From: Rhineura floridana
Taxonomy: Eukaryota; Chordata; Lepidosauria; Squamata; Rhineuridae
Length of the DNA stretch: 64,000 bases
Direction: 5' to 3'
Assembly: GCF_030035675.1 (NCBI RefSeq)
Contig: NC_084500.1
Location: 13,637,100-13,701,099 of the forward strand
A program made the position numbers and the translations under genes. The notes beneath the pieces are model-generated. The model searched no databases and was not told the DNA's origin. It saw only the letters and a program-made list of their open reading frames with translations. Shown here piece after piece: positions 20,385 to 30,606 of this stretch; the first letter of the stretch is position 1, and every line of letters begins with the position of its first letter.

Positions 20385-21589
20385 CTGTAGCAGCAGAAAT
20401 AAGCACACACACACACAAGCATTCTTAGATTTCCTTCTTTATGCAGGTGCACATGCGACTGTGATCAGCTCATCTCAAGCATAATGGAATGTGACTGTCA
20501 AGAATAGCTAACTTTGGTCAAGCTGAAATGGGCCACCAGAGAGGATTCTGGGAGCCCATGGTTACCTAGGACTCCCTCCTGGGGGAGATCCGCAGCTCAG
20601 GGTCAGACAGGCACTTTGCAACCTTGCAAGAAGATGCAACTGAACCTTAGCTGTTATTCCTCATCAGCTTCCTGGCATTAGAAGTCAGGAAGAAGGAGTG
20701 TGTAGATCAGAACCCCTGGGTGGGGCTGTCTAGCCCCCTTATCTTCAAAGGCTTCAAAGGAGTAGACCCCTGCAGAGGCGGGAGATGACTGTTTGCTTCC
20801 CCCCTCCTTGTTGAGGAGAAAACCCCATAAAAAAGGATAAACTTCTAAGAGAGCTCCCTATTTTCCATCTACTCGACTTGCCTGAAATATGACAGAGGAA
20901 GCCTTTTGCGGGAACCAGGCTGATCTATGTGAGTATAGGACCTAGCTAGTAAGTTCTTTATTTTACCCTTTTGTCTGCATTGAACCTCTCCCCTTTTGTC
21001 ATGCCGATGTACCTCGTGTAACCCATCTGGGAGTGATAGCTTTAAGGAATCAAACTATAGTTCTCTTTGTATATACCATGTTGTCTACCTTTAAATAAAC
21101 TATCCTTTTAAGAACAGTGTGTATGGGATTTGAACTAAGGATTCTAAATTTAGTCCTTTGACTGCTGAACGCTACTGTTACTGTTAGTTAATGAGGGTTA
21201 ATCCTTTGGAATTCACACTGGGCTCTGAGGTCCCTTCCCTCAGAGAAAGGACCCTAGCCAGAAGGGTGGTGGCAGTTACTACAGAGGTAATTACTCCCAA
21301 AAGAGGGAGAGTTTGCCTGGGAAGCAGCAGCCCGGAGGGGTGGGACTGTTCTCAGAGAACTAAGGACAAGGGACCCCAGGGGGACAAGTCTTTGACATGA
21401 CGGCTTCTCAACTTGATGACTTGCCCACTAAATATGTAAGAAAGCACCTGCTTTGGTGACATCGTTTTATGGTGTATTTTATAATTGATGTTAGACATGT
21501 AAACCACTTAGAAGCCATTTTGGCATGTAAGCGGTAAATGAGTAACAACAAGAAGTTGGCATTACTATATTTCATCATGTCTTGACTGC

Positions 21590-21840
21590 CTTGACCTCCT
21601 CCGTCTTAAAAACACTTCCAGTTGCCATGAATTTGTCTCGTTCTCCCTTTAAAACTGTCTATGTCAGAGGCCATCATCACCGCATCTTGTGTCAGTGAGT
21701 TCCACAAGTTAATGCCATGCCGTGTGAAGGATACCTTCCTTTTGCTTGTCCTGAATCTCCCACTAAGCAGTTTTATTACATGACCCCAGGTTCTAGGGTT
21801 ATGGGAGAGGATGGACAACACACCCCACTTTAAAAACAAC
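21590..21840 (-). mobile_element. CR1-like LINE fragment
   Basis: The minus strand reads LLSGRFRTSKRKVSFTRHG and NLWNSLTQDAV, similar to the C-terminal ORF2 region of CR1-group LINEs. Confidence 0.6.
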
Positions 21841-22325
21841 AATTAATATGCATAATCATGATTATGGCAAACTTTCCTAGCTGGATGAAGGGTGTCTCCT
21901 TTCCCCCCCCCAATTCATTTGCTGTTATTTTCTGTGCTGGTTTAAACTGTTTTAATTATATTGTGTACATTGCTTTGAGTCATATAATAATAATAATAAT
22001 AAAAATAATAAAACAATGTTATCTTGATAGGCTGGAGCCCTGGAATGAAAACAACGGTATGAAATTTAACAGGGATAAGTGCAATGTTCTGTTCCTATGA
22101 AAAAGAAACCAAGTGCACAGTTAAAAGATGGGGGATACTTGGCTCAGCAATACTACATGCAAGAAGGATCTTGGGATTGTTGCTGATCATACGCTGACTG
22201 TGAGCCAACAGTGTGATATGGCTGCAAAAAAGGCAAATGCTATTTTAGGCTGCATTAACAGAAATATAGTATCCAAATCTCATGAAGTATTGGTTCCCCT
22301 CTGTTTGGCACTGGTTAGGCCTCAT

Positions 22326-22913
22326 TATTATTATTAATTATTATTATTATTAAATTTTATTTATACCCCGCCTTTTGGCCAAAGGCTCTCAAGGCGGCTT
22401 ACAAAGAAAAACAGACACAGGTATACAATAAAAATACAATAAAAGCAATACAATTTACAAAAATTAAATAACAAATAACATTATAATAACAAATAGAATT
22501 AAATAACGAATAACATTATCATTATCAGCACCGCCAAGAAAGAGGAGGTGGTGTTAGCGGGGGTGGCAGCTCCCGAGAGGCAGAAGGGCGATAGGCATTT
22601 GTTACAGTCTCAACTTGTCTCAGTTTGTTTGCTGTCTCAACGTTGTCTTCCTCTCCATATTCTCGGGCTCGCTTTACAGCTCCAAGTTGCTCTTTTCTGA
22701 ATCTTTCCAGAGGTTTGATCAGAGTTTCAGTAACACTAAGGGCCAGTATCTCTCTTTGTTCTTCTAGATTTTTCAGAAAGTTAGAGAATTCATGGAGGGA
22801 TGCATCTATACATCGTTCATCATCTGTTTCTGCATCACCAATACACTCAAACCTAAAGTCTCTCAGTGAATGGGCAAACTTTCTTTGGGCAGCTGAAAGA
22901 TTCTTGGTCAATT
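22326..22913 (-). mobile_element. Retroposon: host-gene piece plus LINE-type 3' tail
   Basis: It lies inside the CR1 copy, between CCTCAT and CTTGAATTC, with a short TCAT repeat at both sides (22322-22325, 22913-22916). On the minus strand it starts with a GRAF-family coding piece (22911-22672). About 145 bases of unassigned open sequence follow, then an AT-rich 3' UTR and the L2/CR1-like terminus GTAAGCCGCCTTGAGAGCC (near 22400) with an AAT tail. The 5' end is truncated. Confidence 0.7.
22672..22911 (-). pseudogene. Retrocopied fragment of a GRAF-family RhoGAP gene, ARHGAP10-like
   Basis: The minus strand reads NLSAAQRKFAHSLRDFRFEC, then IGDAETDDERCIDASLHEFS, then NFLKNLEEQREILALSVTET and LIKPLERFRKEQLGAVK. 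This is part of the N-terminal BAR domain of GRAF proteins and, from memory, closest to ARHGAP10 (GRAF2) rather than ARHGAP26, ARHGAP42 or OPHN1. About 80 residues are uninterrupted and introns are absent within the piece. After GAVK the similarity stops abruptly, where the family has EEKKKFDKE, and a different open stretch (RAREYGEEDNVETANKLRQ) follows. That switch may be an exon junction to an alternative exon or read-through. It is a fragment without a start codon of its own and probably not functional. Confidence 0.72.
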
Positions 22914-23151
22914 CATCTTGAATTCTGCATCCAGTTCTGGACACTGCACTTTAAGGAGGATGCAGACAAACTGGAAAGGGTTCAGAGGAGGGCAAAAAGG
23001 ATGATCAGGACTGTTTAGCCTTGAGAAGAGAAGACTGAGGGGAGAAACGATAGCATCTACAAGTACTTGAAAGGTGGTCACACAGAGGAGGGCTGGGATC
23101 TCTTCTCGATCATCCCAGAGTGCAGGACACAGAATAATGGGCTGAAGTTCC

Positions 23152-23341
23152 TCTTCTCCCAGGCATTTTAGCATGCGTTTTTAAATTGTTTTAAATTTTT
23201 AAATTGTGTGTTAAATTGTTTTTAAAAGATGTTTTAAATTTGTAGATTTGTTTTTAATGTTTTTAGTTACTGTAAACTGCCCAGAGAGCTTCGGCTATGG
23301 GGCGGTATATAAATACAATAAATAAATAAATAAATAAATAA
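23152..23341 (+). mobile_element. L2-like LINE 3' tail inserted in CR1
   Basis: Starts CTCTTCTCCCAGGCATTTTA, as at 7040, and ends CTGCCCAGAGAGCTTCGGCT ... AATAAATAAATAAATAAAT. Confidence 0.75.
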
Positions 23342-23521
23342 GTTAGAGGAAGCCAGATTTTTGCTGAACATCAGGAAAAACGTCCTAACCGTTAGAGCCG
23401 CACGCCAATGAAACCAATGACTTGGGGAGGTAGTGGGCCCTTCAACACTGGAGGCATTCAAGAGGCAGCTGGACAGTAACCTGTCACGTACACTTTAATT
23501 TGGATTCCTGTATTGAGCAGG

Positions 23522-23710
23522 GAGAGAGCCAGTGTGGTGTAGTGGTTAAGGTGTTGGACTTTGACCTGGGAGACCAGGGTTCAAATCCCCACATAGCCAT
23601 GAAGCTCACTGGGTGACCTTCGGCCAGTCACTACCTCTCAGCCTCATGAAAATCATATTCGTAGGGTTGCCATAACTCAGAATCGACTTGAAGGCAGTAC
23701 ATTTACATTT
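23522..23710 (+). mobile_element. tRNA/MIR-like SINE with BovB-type tail
   Basis: GAGAGCCAGTGTGGTGTAGT head, GGGTTCAAATCCCC B box and tail GGGTTGCCATAACTCAGAAT. An 11-bp target duplication TATTGAGCAGG flanks it exactly (23511-23521 and 23711-23721). Confidence 0.9.
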
Positions 23711-23778
23711 TATTGAGCAGGGGGTGGGACTTGATGGCCTTACAGACCCCTTCCGACGCTATAATTCTATGATTCTAA

Positions 23779-23935
23779 TGCAGCATTTATAGACCGTCCT
23801 TTTTGCCAAAAAGGCTCTTGGAGTGGCTTACAAAAATCAGTCCTAAGATGGTCCCAGCTCTCTGGCCCACAATCTAAAAAGACACTGGCACAGAAGGAAA
23901 AACTGAATGGGGAGGAAGGAAGCACAAGTCTTTCA
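23779..23935 (-). mobile_element. LINE-derived 3' UTR fragment
   Basis: TATAGACCGTCCTTTTTGCC, GGCTTACAAAAATCAG and CACAATCTAAAAAGACACTG match the copy at 38283-38480. Confidence 0.5.
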
Positions 23936-24002
23936 AGTTACAATGCTTCGAGTTACAGCTGATTCACAGTCCATTGGAAGTGGCCTTCTCTTGAAAGGAT
24001 CA

Positions 24003-24110
<108 letters not shown>

Positions 24111-24545
24111 GTTGGTGCTCTTGTCTGGGAGGGAAGTTAAGTCAAATCCATTTCCTGCTAAGCACTTCACTGGCAGCTGAATGTGTCAACAAACTTCTGT
24201 TGAATATAAAAAAAATAAAAATAAAATCTGACACTTAACCCAACCTGGTCATTCACACACGCCAGCTGCAAAGTGATAAACATGCACGTGTGAATTGGTT
24301 CTAGAGCTTATCCCCTGATTAAAAAGAGATTTATTTGGAAGTCAGTCCCCTTGATTTCCATGTCTTCTATTTTGGAACCTCATTCACTCAAGTTACTGGA
24401 TTACCCTGGAGAAAAAGACCGGTTGAAGGCATTCTTCAAATATATCCAAAACACATATTCCTAGTAGTCTGTCCCAGGAATTTAGAACTGTCACCTAAAC
24501 TAATTTGCATCCAGACACATTGGTTTGGTTGCAATCCTAAAGGTT

Positions 24546-24910
24546 CTTAGAGAGAAAGGCCCATGACAGCAGAATACTGGAACTCAGGGGCCATCCAACG
24601 AAGGTGAATGTTGGAAGATTCAGGACAGACAAGGGGGGCGGGACTTTTTTCACAGAGTGCATAGAATTTGCTCCCACAAGAGGCACTGATAGGCACCAAT
24701 TTGGATAGTTTAAAAAAATGATTAGACAAATTCATGGAGGATAAGGCTAGCCACGATAGCTATGTTCTGCGTCCATCCAGTTACTGGCATTCACAAACAG
24801 GGAGAGCGCTCCTGCGCTCAGGGCCTGCTTGCAGGCTTCCCATAATGGGTGTCTGGGCTGGCCACTGTGAAAACAGGATGCTGGAGTTAGATGGGCCTGT
24901 GGTACGATCC
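24546..24910 (-). mobile_element. CR1-like LINE 3' segment
   Basis: On the plus strand it matches the common antisense pattern: GGGCCATCCAACGAAGGTGA, CACAGAGTGCATAGAATTTG, then GATGCTGGAGTTAGATGGGC. Confidence 0.55.
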
Positions 24911-25088
24911 AGCAGGGATGTTTTTCGGTTCCCCATCCTTGAAGGAAGGGCTACTTCATCCAGCAGTCTCAGGCAGCAGTCTGGCCCACTTGGAAGTAAA
25001 TCCCATGGGAACATGGGGGGGGGAGTCTCTTCAACATAAACATGCACAGGGCTCAGTATAAATTATGTCGACTGCAACGACAGAGGTG

Positions 25089-25205
25089 AAGGCTGCGATC
25101 CTAACCCAACTTCCCTGGGTATGAGCCCCACTGAATTCAAGGATTCCAGGCTAACCATTCAACTGGTTACTCAGTGGGACTTACTTCTGCGCAGACACAT
25201 GGGTG
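25089..25205. mobile_element. Palindromic MITE family A variant
   Basis: GAGCCCCACTGAATTCAAGG and CTCAGTGGGACTTACTTCTG form complementary arms. Confidence 0.5.
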
Positions 25206-25582
25206 GGTGCACGCTGTATGTGTTTTCTATGCCTCTCATTGGAATCAATGGCATCTGGGGGCATTGAACTGAGCCCTATATTTAGGTAGGAAAATTATTT
25301 CCCCTTTCCCCCCTCCTTTTTAAAAAACTTAAAAGGAGTGTGCATTTGGGTTGACTATTTCCCATGGTGGAGCGAAAATTGTTACTGAGCTGCCACCTAC
25401 CCCCTTCCTCCGCTCCTTCAACAACCCTCCACACTTTACACCTGCGTGCAGGTGACATGCGGGTGTGAAACTGACCCAGAAGTCTCTGCACCAAGTGTGC
25501 CTGGCCAAACATTTCCCTAGACTGCGAATTTCTTCACCCAGAGGGGGCCCTGCTCCCCCAAAAGTATGTTTGTGTCTTAACA

Positions 25583-25604
25583 CTCTCTCTCTCTCTCTCT
25601 CTCT
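25583..25604. repeat. (CT)n
   Basis: Short CT run. Confidence 0.9.
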
Positions 25605-25833
25605 GAAGATGGTGTTTTCCTCTGATCTTTATCTGGCCACTTTAAGATGGAGATCCAGTTCCCTAATGCACCAATCCTCTTGCCCAAAGGGATGTCAAAC
25701 AAGAAGGGGGGGGGCAAGGAAGGGATCCATATGCACCTCTGATTGCTTCTCCCTGGAGTTTGCAGCAAGTGTGGACAGCAAAGCATCCCTTCCTTTCCTT
25801 GTTCTGATTTTATCTTCTCAGCCCCTAGAACCA

Positions 25834-25946
<113 letters not shown>

Positions 25947-25977
25947 CTACATCAAGCTCAAACTGGCATCCAAACAT

Positions 25978-26085
25978 GGTTCTCCCCCCTCCAGATTGTC
26001 TTCTCACAACAACCCTGAGAGTTAGATTAGGCAGAGAGACAGTGACTGGCCCCAAGGTCAGCCAGTGAGCTTTAAGGCACACTTT
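25978..26085 (-). mobile_element. MIR-like SINE
   Basis: TTCTCACAACAACCCTGAGA, GTGACTGGCCCCAAGGTC and GCCAGTGAGCTTTAAGGC. Confidence 0.7.
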
Positions 26086-26201
26086 CACCGGTGAATGAGA
26101 AGGAGTGGCTCCATTTCACCTGTATTTTAATCATGTGGTGTAGCTGGTTTTAATACTTTGTAAACTGCCTAAAAGCCTATTTTGACATTACATGACATAT
26201 A

Positions 26202-26575
26202 CAGTAGTGTAGTGGCGAATTCAGAAGTGCCCGGTCTCTTCATGATAGTCACGCCACACCCCCTTTCCCACTTTCTCTCGTCCGCTTGCTCTCTGTGTGT
26301 CGACTCCAATTCCACACTCTACTACAACAGACATCCCTAGGAGCCAATCAGCATGAAATGGGAGGCTGTGTGTTAGCTACTGAGAAGACTCTTCTCACTG
26401 GCTGACTAACCTCCTTTCACTCTGATTGGCTCCAATCAGCATGAAAGGACGCTTCTCAGTGGTTTACATGCTCCCCTTTCATGCTGATTGGTTCATACAT
26501 AGGGACTGACTTGGACCCTGCTCCCAAAAAACTAAGAGATCTATGACCCCGTTACCCCAAATTACGACACCCCTG
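26202..26575. mobile_element. hAT-like foldback element, family N1
   Basis: CAGTAGTGTAGTGGCGAATT at the left and TACGACACCCCTG at the right, with GAGCCAATCAGCATGAAATG and CTCTGATTGGCTCCAATCAG inside. Flanks GACATATA and AGTATATA are compatible with a decayed 8-bp duplication. Confidence 0.75.
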
Positions 26576-26589
26576 AGTATATAAAATAA

Positions 26590-26765
26590 CAGCATCTTTT
26601 TTTTGCAGGCAGAGGGTCCTAGGTTCAATACCTGGCATCCCCAGGCAGGGCTGGGAGAGAACTCTGGCTGAAACCCAGAGTTGCTGCTGCCAGTCAGTGT
26701 AGACAATATTGAGCTGGATGGATCAATGGTCTGACTTGGTGTAAGGCAGCTTCCTGTATTCCTAC
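26590..26765 (+). mobile_element. Sauria-type SINE, head replaced by T run
   Basis: GCAGAGGGTCCTAGGTTCAA, GCCAGTCAGTGTAGACAAT and TAAGGCAGCTTCCTGTATTC. Confidence 0.8.
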
Positions 26766-26770
26766 GTATC

Positions 26771-26881
26771 TAATGCCAGTCCTACTCAGAGTAGACACAT
26801 TGGAAATAATGGACATGAGTAACTTGGGCCCATTGATTTCAGTGGGTCTACTCTGAGCAAATCGTCATTGGAGACAACCCG
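26771..26881. mobile_element. Palindromic MITE family A
   Basis: CCTACTCAGAGTAGACAC and CAGTGGGTCTACTCTGAGCA pair around a GGACATGAGTAACTTGGG centre. Confidence 0.7.
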
Positions 26882-26899
26882 ATACTGCTATTACTGATG

Positions 26900-27078
26900 A
26901 GATTTATTTTATTTCTTACATTTCTATCCCACCTTTCCTCCAAGGAGCTCAAAGGGGTGTAGGGGTTCTCCCCTTCCTGATTTTACCCTCACAACAACCC
27001 TGTGAGGTAGGATAGGCTGAGAGACAGCGACTGGCCCAAGATCACTCAGTGATCTTCATGGCTGAGTGGAGACACAGT
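26900..27078 (-). mobile_element. MIR-like SINE with LINE-like tail
   Basis: TTACATTTCTATCCCACCTT tail, then CTCACAACAACCCTGTGAGG and GGCCCAAGATCACTCAGTGA. Confidence 0.7.
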
Positions 27079-27084
27079 CTTGCT

Positions 27085-27511
27085 TCAGTCAATTAACAAT
27101 GTAAGAACATCGGAAGAGCCTGCTGGATCAGGCCAAAGACCCACATCCTGTTCTCAACGCGACCAACCAGATGTCTATGGGAAACAGGACCTGAGCACTC
27201 TCCCCACTTGCATTTCCCAGCAACTGGTATTCGGCATGCTGCCTCTGACACTGGGGGCAGAAACTAGCCATTGCGGCTAGTAGCCGTTGATAGCCGTCTT
27301 CTCCATCCAGTTGTCTCACCCTCTTTTAAAGCCATCCAAGATTGTGGCCTTTTGTGGGAGTGGATCCCAGAGGTTAACTCTGTCCCGTGTGAAGAAGTCT
27401 TTCCTTTTGTCTGCCCTGAATCTCTCAATGTTCAGCCTCATCGGATGTCCCCGAATTCTACTGTTATAAGAGAGGGAGAAAAAACTCTTCCCTATCCACT
27501 TTCTGAAAGAC
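27085..27511 (-). mobile_element. CR1-like LINE 3' segment
   Basis: The minus strand reads LNIERFRADKRKDFFTRDRV and NLWDPLPQKA. The 3' part on the plus strand starts AAGAACATCGGAAGAGCCTG CTGGATCAGGCC. Confidence 0.65.
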
Positions 27512-27745
27512 AACCAGCAGTGGAAAGGGGAGGATGCACGCTAGCTACTGAGAAGAGTCTTCTCAGTGGCTGACAGCTCCTTTCACTCTGATTGGCTCCA
27601 ATCAGCATGAAAGGACAAGGACTCTTCTCAGTGGCTACGATGCTCCCTTTCCATGTTGATTGGCTTATAATTAGGGACCTGGCAGGGACCCTGTTCCCAA
27701 AAATATAACAGGACTGCAACCCTCCGCGACCCACTGGACACAACA
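27512..27745. mobile_element. hAT-like family N1, left end missing
   Basis: GTCTTCTCAGTGGCTGACAG, GATTGGCTCCAATCAGCATG and GTTGATTGGCTTATAATTAG. Confidence 0.65.
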
Positions 27746-27851
27746 TGAGCCCTGCTGCCTCTAATCCCACATCCTCCTTGCTGCCCCACGCCTTTGGGAA
27801 GGCCTCAAGACCTGGGCGTGAAGGCCAGTTTCCCACTGATTGATATTCTGA

Positions 27852-27992
27852 GGGAGGGGTGGCCAATGCAGTGATCTCCGGATAGTGCTGTGCTACAACT
27901 CCCATCATCCTTGACTCTTGATCATGCTGGCTGCAGCTGATGGGAGCTGGGGTCCAACGGCATCCAGAAGGTGCCAAGGTGGCCACCCCTGA
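27852..27992. mobile_element. Palindromic MITE family B
   Basis: AGGGGTGGCCAATGCAGTG at one end and AAGGTGGCCACCCCTGAC at the other; CTACAACTCCCATCATCC inside. Confidence 0.65.
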
Positions 27993-28036
27993 CTTATACT
28001 CACTCGGAATCTGGAGATTCTGTTTAGTTGTCCCGG

Positions 28037-28215
28037 GGACATAGGAAGCTGTCTTATGTGGAGTCCATCTGGCTCAGCGCTGTCGACACTGACTGGCAGC
28101 AGCTCTCCAAGGTTTCAGGCAGCGGTCCCTCCCGGCTCCACCTGGATGATGGCATTGGCAACTGACTGGCCTTCTGCATGCAAAACAGGTGCTCCGGCAC
28201 GGAACTATGGTACTT
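28037..28215 (-). mobile_element. Sauria-type SINE
   Basis: GACATAGGAAGCTGTCTTAT, CACTGACTGGCAGCAGCTCT and TTCTGCATGCAAAACAGGTG. Confidence 0.83.
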
Positions 28216-28436
28216 CCCCGGTGACGGTAGTGAACTGGAGTTGACAGGCCCCTCCACCTCCTCAGTGCGTTCGCCTAATCCCCTTTTTAAAGTATTTTAA
28301 ATTTCAAGAAAGCCAATATACAAACACTGAGGCTGCAATCCTATCCTGGTTAGAATTCAGCGGGGCTTACTCCTGAACAGACATGGTGAGAGCTGAAAGG
28401 TTTTATCTGTCTTGCTGCATGATTGCTGCGTGTGCA

Positions 28437-28505
28437 CCACACTCTTGAAGCACATGGCTTCTCCCAAAGAATCCTGGGAACTGTAGCCTGCCCCTCACAG
28501 CCTTG
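28437..28505. mobile_element. Palindromic MITE family C, half
   Basis: CACACTCTTGAAGCACATGG and AAGAATCCTGGGAACTGTAG; ends about 80 bases from exon 2. Confidence 0.55.
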
Positions 28506-28587
28506 ACAAAGATGACATTTCCAATGGTTCGATTATTTACCCTCAGCGCTCCCCCCCATCACCCCGAAGCACTGTGCTGCTCCTCAC

Positions 28588-28814
28588 CTGAGTGCAAGCT
28601 ATTCTCTTTGGCCGTGGTGCTGTTGGTCAGGTAATCATCCTTGCAGACAAACTTGTTTTCGTCAATGATATAAAGTTCCTCGCCGGTGGAGAGCTGTTTG
28701 TTGCACATCATGCACGTGAAACAGTTCAAGTGAAAGACTTTGCTCCTGGCCCGCCTGACCAGGTCGCTGGGGGAGATGCCCTGCGCACAGCCAGCGCACT
28801 TGGTCCCAAAACAC
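28588..28814 (-). CDS. LHX1: LHX1 coding exon 2 (LIM domain 2)
   Basis: The 227-base exon completes codon 57, encodes residues 58-132 and gives the first base of codon 133. It holds the second LIM domain, with zinc ligands C63, C66, H85, C88, C91, C94, C114 and D117. The acceptor is ATCCAG ending at 28815 and the donor is G/GTGAGG (28587-28586). The C-terminal part reads [18 protein letters not shown], close to the human [18 protein letters not shown] recalled from memory. Residue 58 is Cys (TGT); the related LHX5 has Arg here as I remember it, and I could not check what other LHX1 proteins carry. The exon is intact. Confidence 0.97.
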
Positions 28815-29034
28815 CTGGATGAAAGTGGGAGAAGAACAGGCCGCAGGTGATGAAACTGACTAGGACCGCAGAGCAGGTACACACCATACATTTTTATGGG
28901 TGCCGGGAGGCTCCGTGTCAGGGGGGCAATGGAATCTGCTCTGGGTTTTAGTCTAAACTTTCCAGGAGCTATCCTGAAGCAGATCCCACTGCCCCACCCA
29001 CTGATATGGAGTCACCAGCTGCTGCCGCATTTAA

Positions 29035-29372
29035 AGCAGTGATCCCCCCCTCCCGCTGCCCGAGACCACTTGAAAATTGCTAAGGGCCTTGGCAGGCCAC
29101 ACAATTATTGTTTTAATGTGCTGTGCTAGATACTGTATTTTTAAAAAAGTATCCTATTGCTTTTTGCCTTTCTTTTCTTGCATTTTACTGTATTCTTTGA
29201 ATTCCATCATATACAATATGAATTGCAATAATAAAGAATAAAATACAAGTTAAGAAAGAAGTAATAAAAATGCAATTAAAAATCAGTATGAGTGGAAAAT
29301 AAGCTGCCCACCCATTCACAAGCTGCTGTTCTTCACAAGCACACCTCAGGCCACCTGAACGAAGTTTGGGAA
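29035..29372 (+). repeat. Interspersed repeat family G
   Basis: CTTGAAAATTGCTAAGGGCC, TTTCTTTTCTTGCATTTTAC and TAATAAAAATGCAATTAAAA match, on the opposite strand, the copy at 60555-60835. Class uncertain. Confidence 0.55.
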
Positions 29373-29376
29373 ACCC

Positions 29377-29925
29377 TCAAAGCACATGGATTCCACCCAA
29401 GGATCCAGCGAACTGTAATTTGCCCTTCAGAGAGCCACAGTCCCCAGCACCTTTAACAAACTGCAGTTCCCAACATTCTTTGAAGGAAGACATGTGCTTT
29501 AAACAGGGGTGTAGTCATCCAGGGTTGCAGGGTGGCGGTCATAGTCCCATTACGTTTTTGAGAGCAGGGTCCCAGCCAGGTCCCAATATATATGAGCCAA
29601 TCAGCATGAAAAGGGAGTGTGTTAGAAGAAGAAGAAGAGTCTCTGTCCTTTTGTGCTGATTGGAGCCAATCAGAGTGAAAGGAGCTGAGTCAGCCACTGA
29701 GAAGACTCTTCTCAGTAGTGAACACACACCCTCCCCTTTCATGCTGATTGGCTCCTAGGGATGCCTGTTGTAGTGGGGTGTGGTGACAGCAACAGCAAGG
29801 GAGATGAGGGAAAGTGGAAAAGGGGGCGTGGCTGTGAGGGGGTGTGGTGTGACTACCACAAAGGGACCCTGCACTTCTGAATGCGTCACTACACTACTGG
29901 CTTTAAATATATGGTGTGTACCGTA
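29377..29925. mobile_element. Palindromic MITE family C split by a hAT-like element
   Basis: CAAAGCACATGGATTCCACC, GGATCCAGCGAACTGTAA and TGCAGTTCCCAACATTCTTT lead to TGTGCTTTAAA. The family end resumes after the inserted element as CTTTAAATATATGGTGTGTA. Confidence 0.75.
29504..29899. mobile_element. hAT-like foldback element, family N1, best copy
   Basis: It starts CAGGGGTGTAGTCATCCAGG and ends CGTCACTACACTACTG. It is flanked by a perfect 8-bp target duplication GCTTTAAA (29496-29503 and 29900-29907), the hAT hallmark. No transposase is present. Inside are several CCAAT/ATTGG boxes (GAGCCAATCAGCATGAAAAG, TGATTGGAGCCAATCAG, GCTGATTGGCTCCTAGG). Confidence 0.85.
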
Positions 29926-30129
29926 TGGTGGCAAAGCAGAAGAGGACTGTGCTGGGGGTCGGCTCTGCCATTAGGCAGAGCGAGGCTATGGCCTCAGACA
30001 GCAAATGCTGGGAGACAGCGGTGAGGTATTGGAGGACACAGCTGGGTGTGCTAGCTGGCCTGCTGTTCATCCCCTAAGTGAGCTTGCTGTTCTCAGGATA
30101 GGGGATATAGAGGATAGGGATGGAAAGAT

Positions 30130-30580
30130 CTGTCTGTTGTGGGTCTCTCATTTTTCCATTGTTAAATTCAGTTCTGTCCATTTCTACAGAGATCTGCGAA
30201 TTATTTTTTTTAAAAACCCTCACGAAAATTCTCCCCCATTTTAGTGCGAATTTCTCCAAATAAGCCCATTGTTGTAGGCAGTTTTGACAAGGGTACACAT
30301 TTTTGCATTTCTCATCACATCATGCCTTTTTGCATGTTCTTGTCACTCATGCATTCATTCTTGTGCACTCTTTCCCCTCACACATGCATTTTTTGTAAAT
30401 ATTGTTTAGTTGGCGAACTGCGTCCCAAAATGTGAGTGAACAAACGAACGAATAATTCATATCGATCAAAGATCAGTACAATAAATAATAACGGTTCTCA
30501 TATTGTTTCGGAAATTGCGACGTGGATAAATTCGGCTTGAAATGCGTACTGAATCGAAATTCTCACCCATCCCTAATAGA
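30130..30580 (+). repeat. Interspersed repeat family F, internally periodic
   Basis: GATCTGTCTGTTGTGGGTCT starts it. Repeated TACACATTTTTGCATTTCTC, ACACATGCATTTTTTGTAAA type units follow, then GAACTGCGTCCCAAAATGTG. Copies lie at 62120-62600 and, inverted, 55815-56100. Confidence 0.6.
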
Positions 30581-30606
30581 GGATGATGTCCCGTCACCAG
30601 GGCTGA

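Larger units (their letters stand above)
22017..23778 (+). mobile_element. CR1 LINE, 3' part, with three nested insertions
   Basis: Segments 22017-22325, 22914-23151, 23342-23521 and 23722-23778 form one CR1 copy. They read CDMAAKKANAILGCINRNIV and RPH, then FCIQFW-like sequence and RRLRGE, then LLNIRKNVLTVRA-like sequence. It ends with the CR1 signature ATTCTATGATTCT (23771-23783 region). The coding frame is degraded (at least one stop near 22099). Confidence 0.82.
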
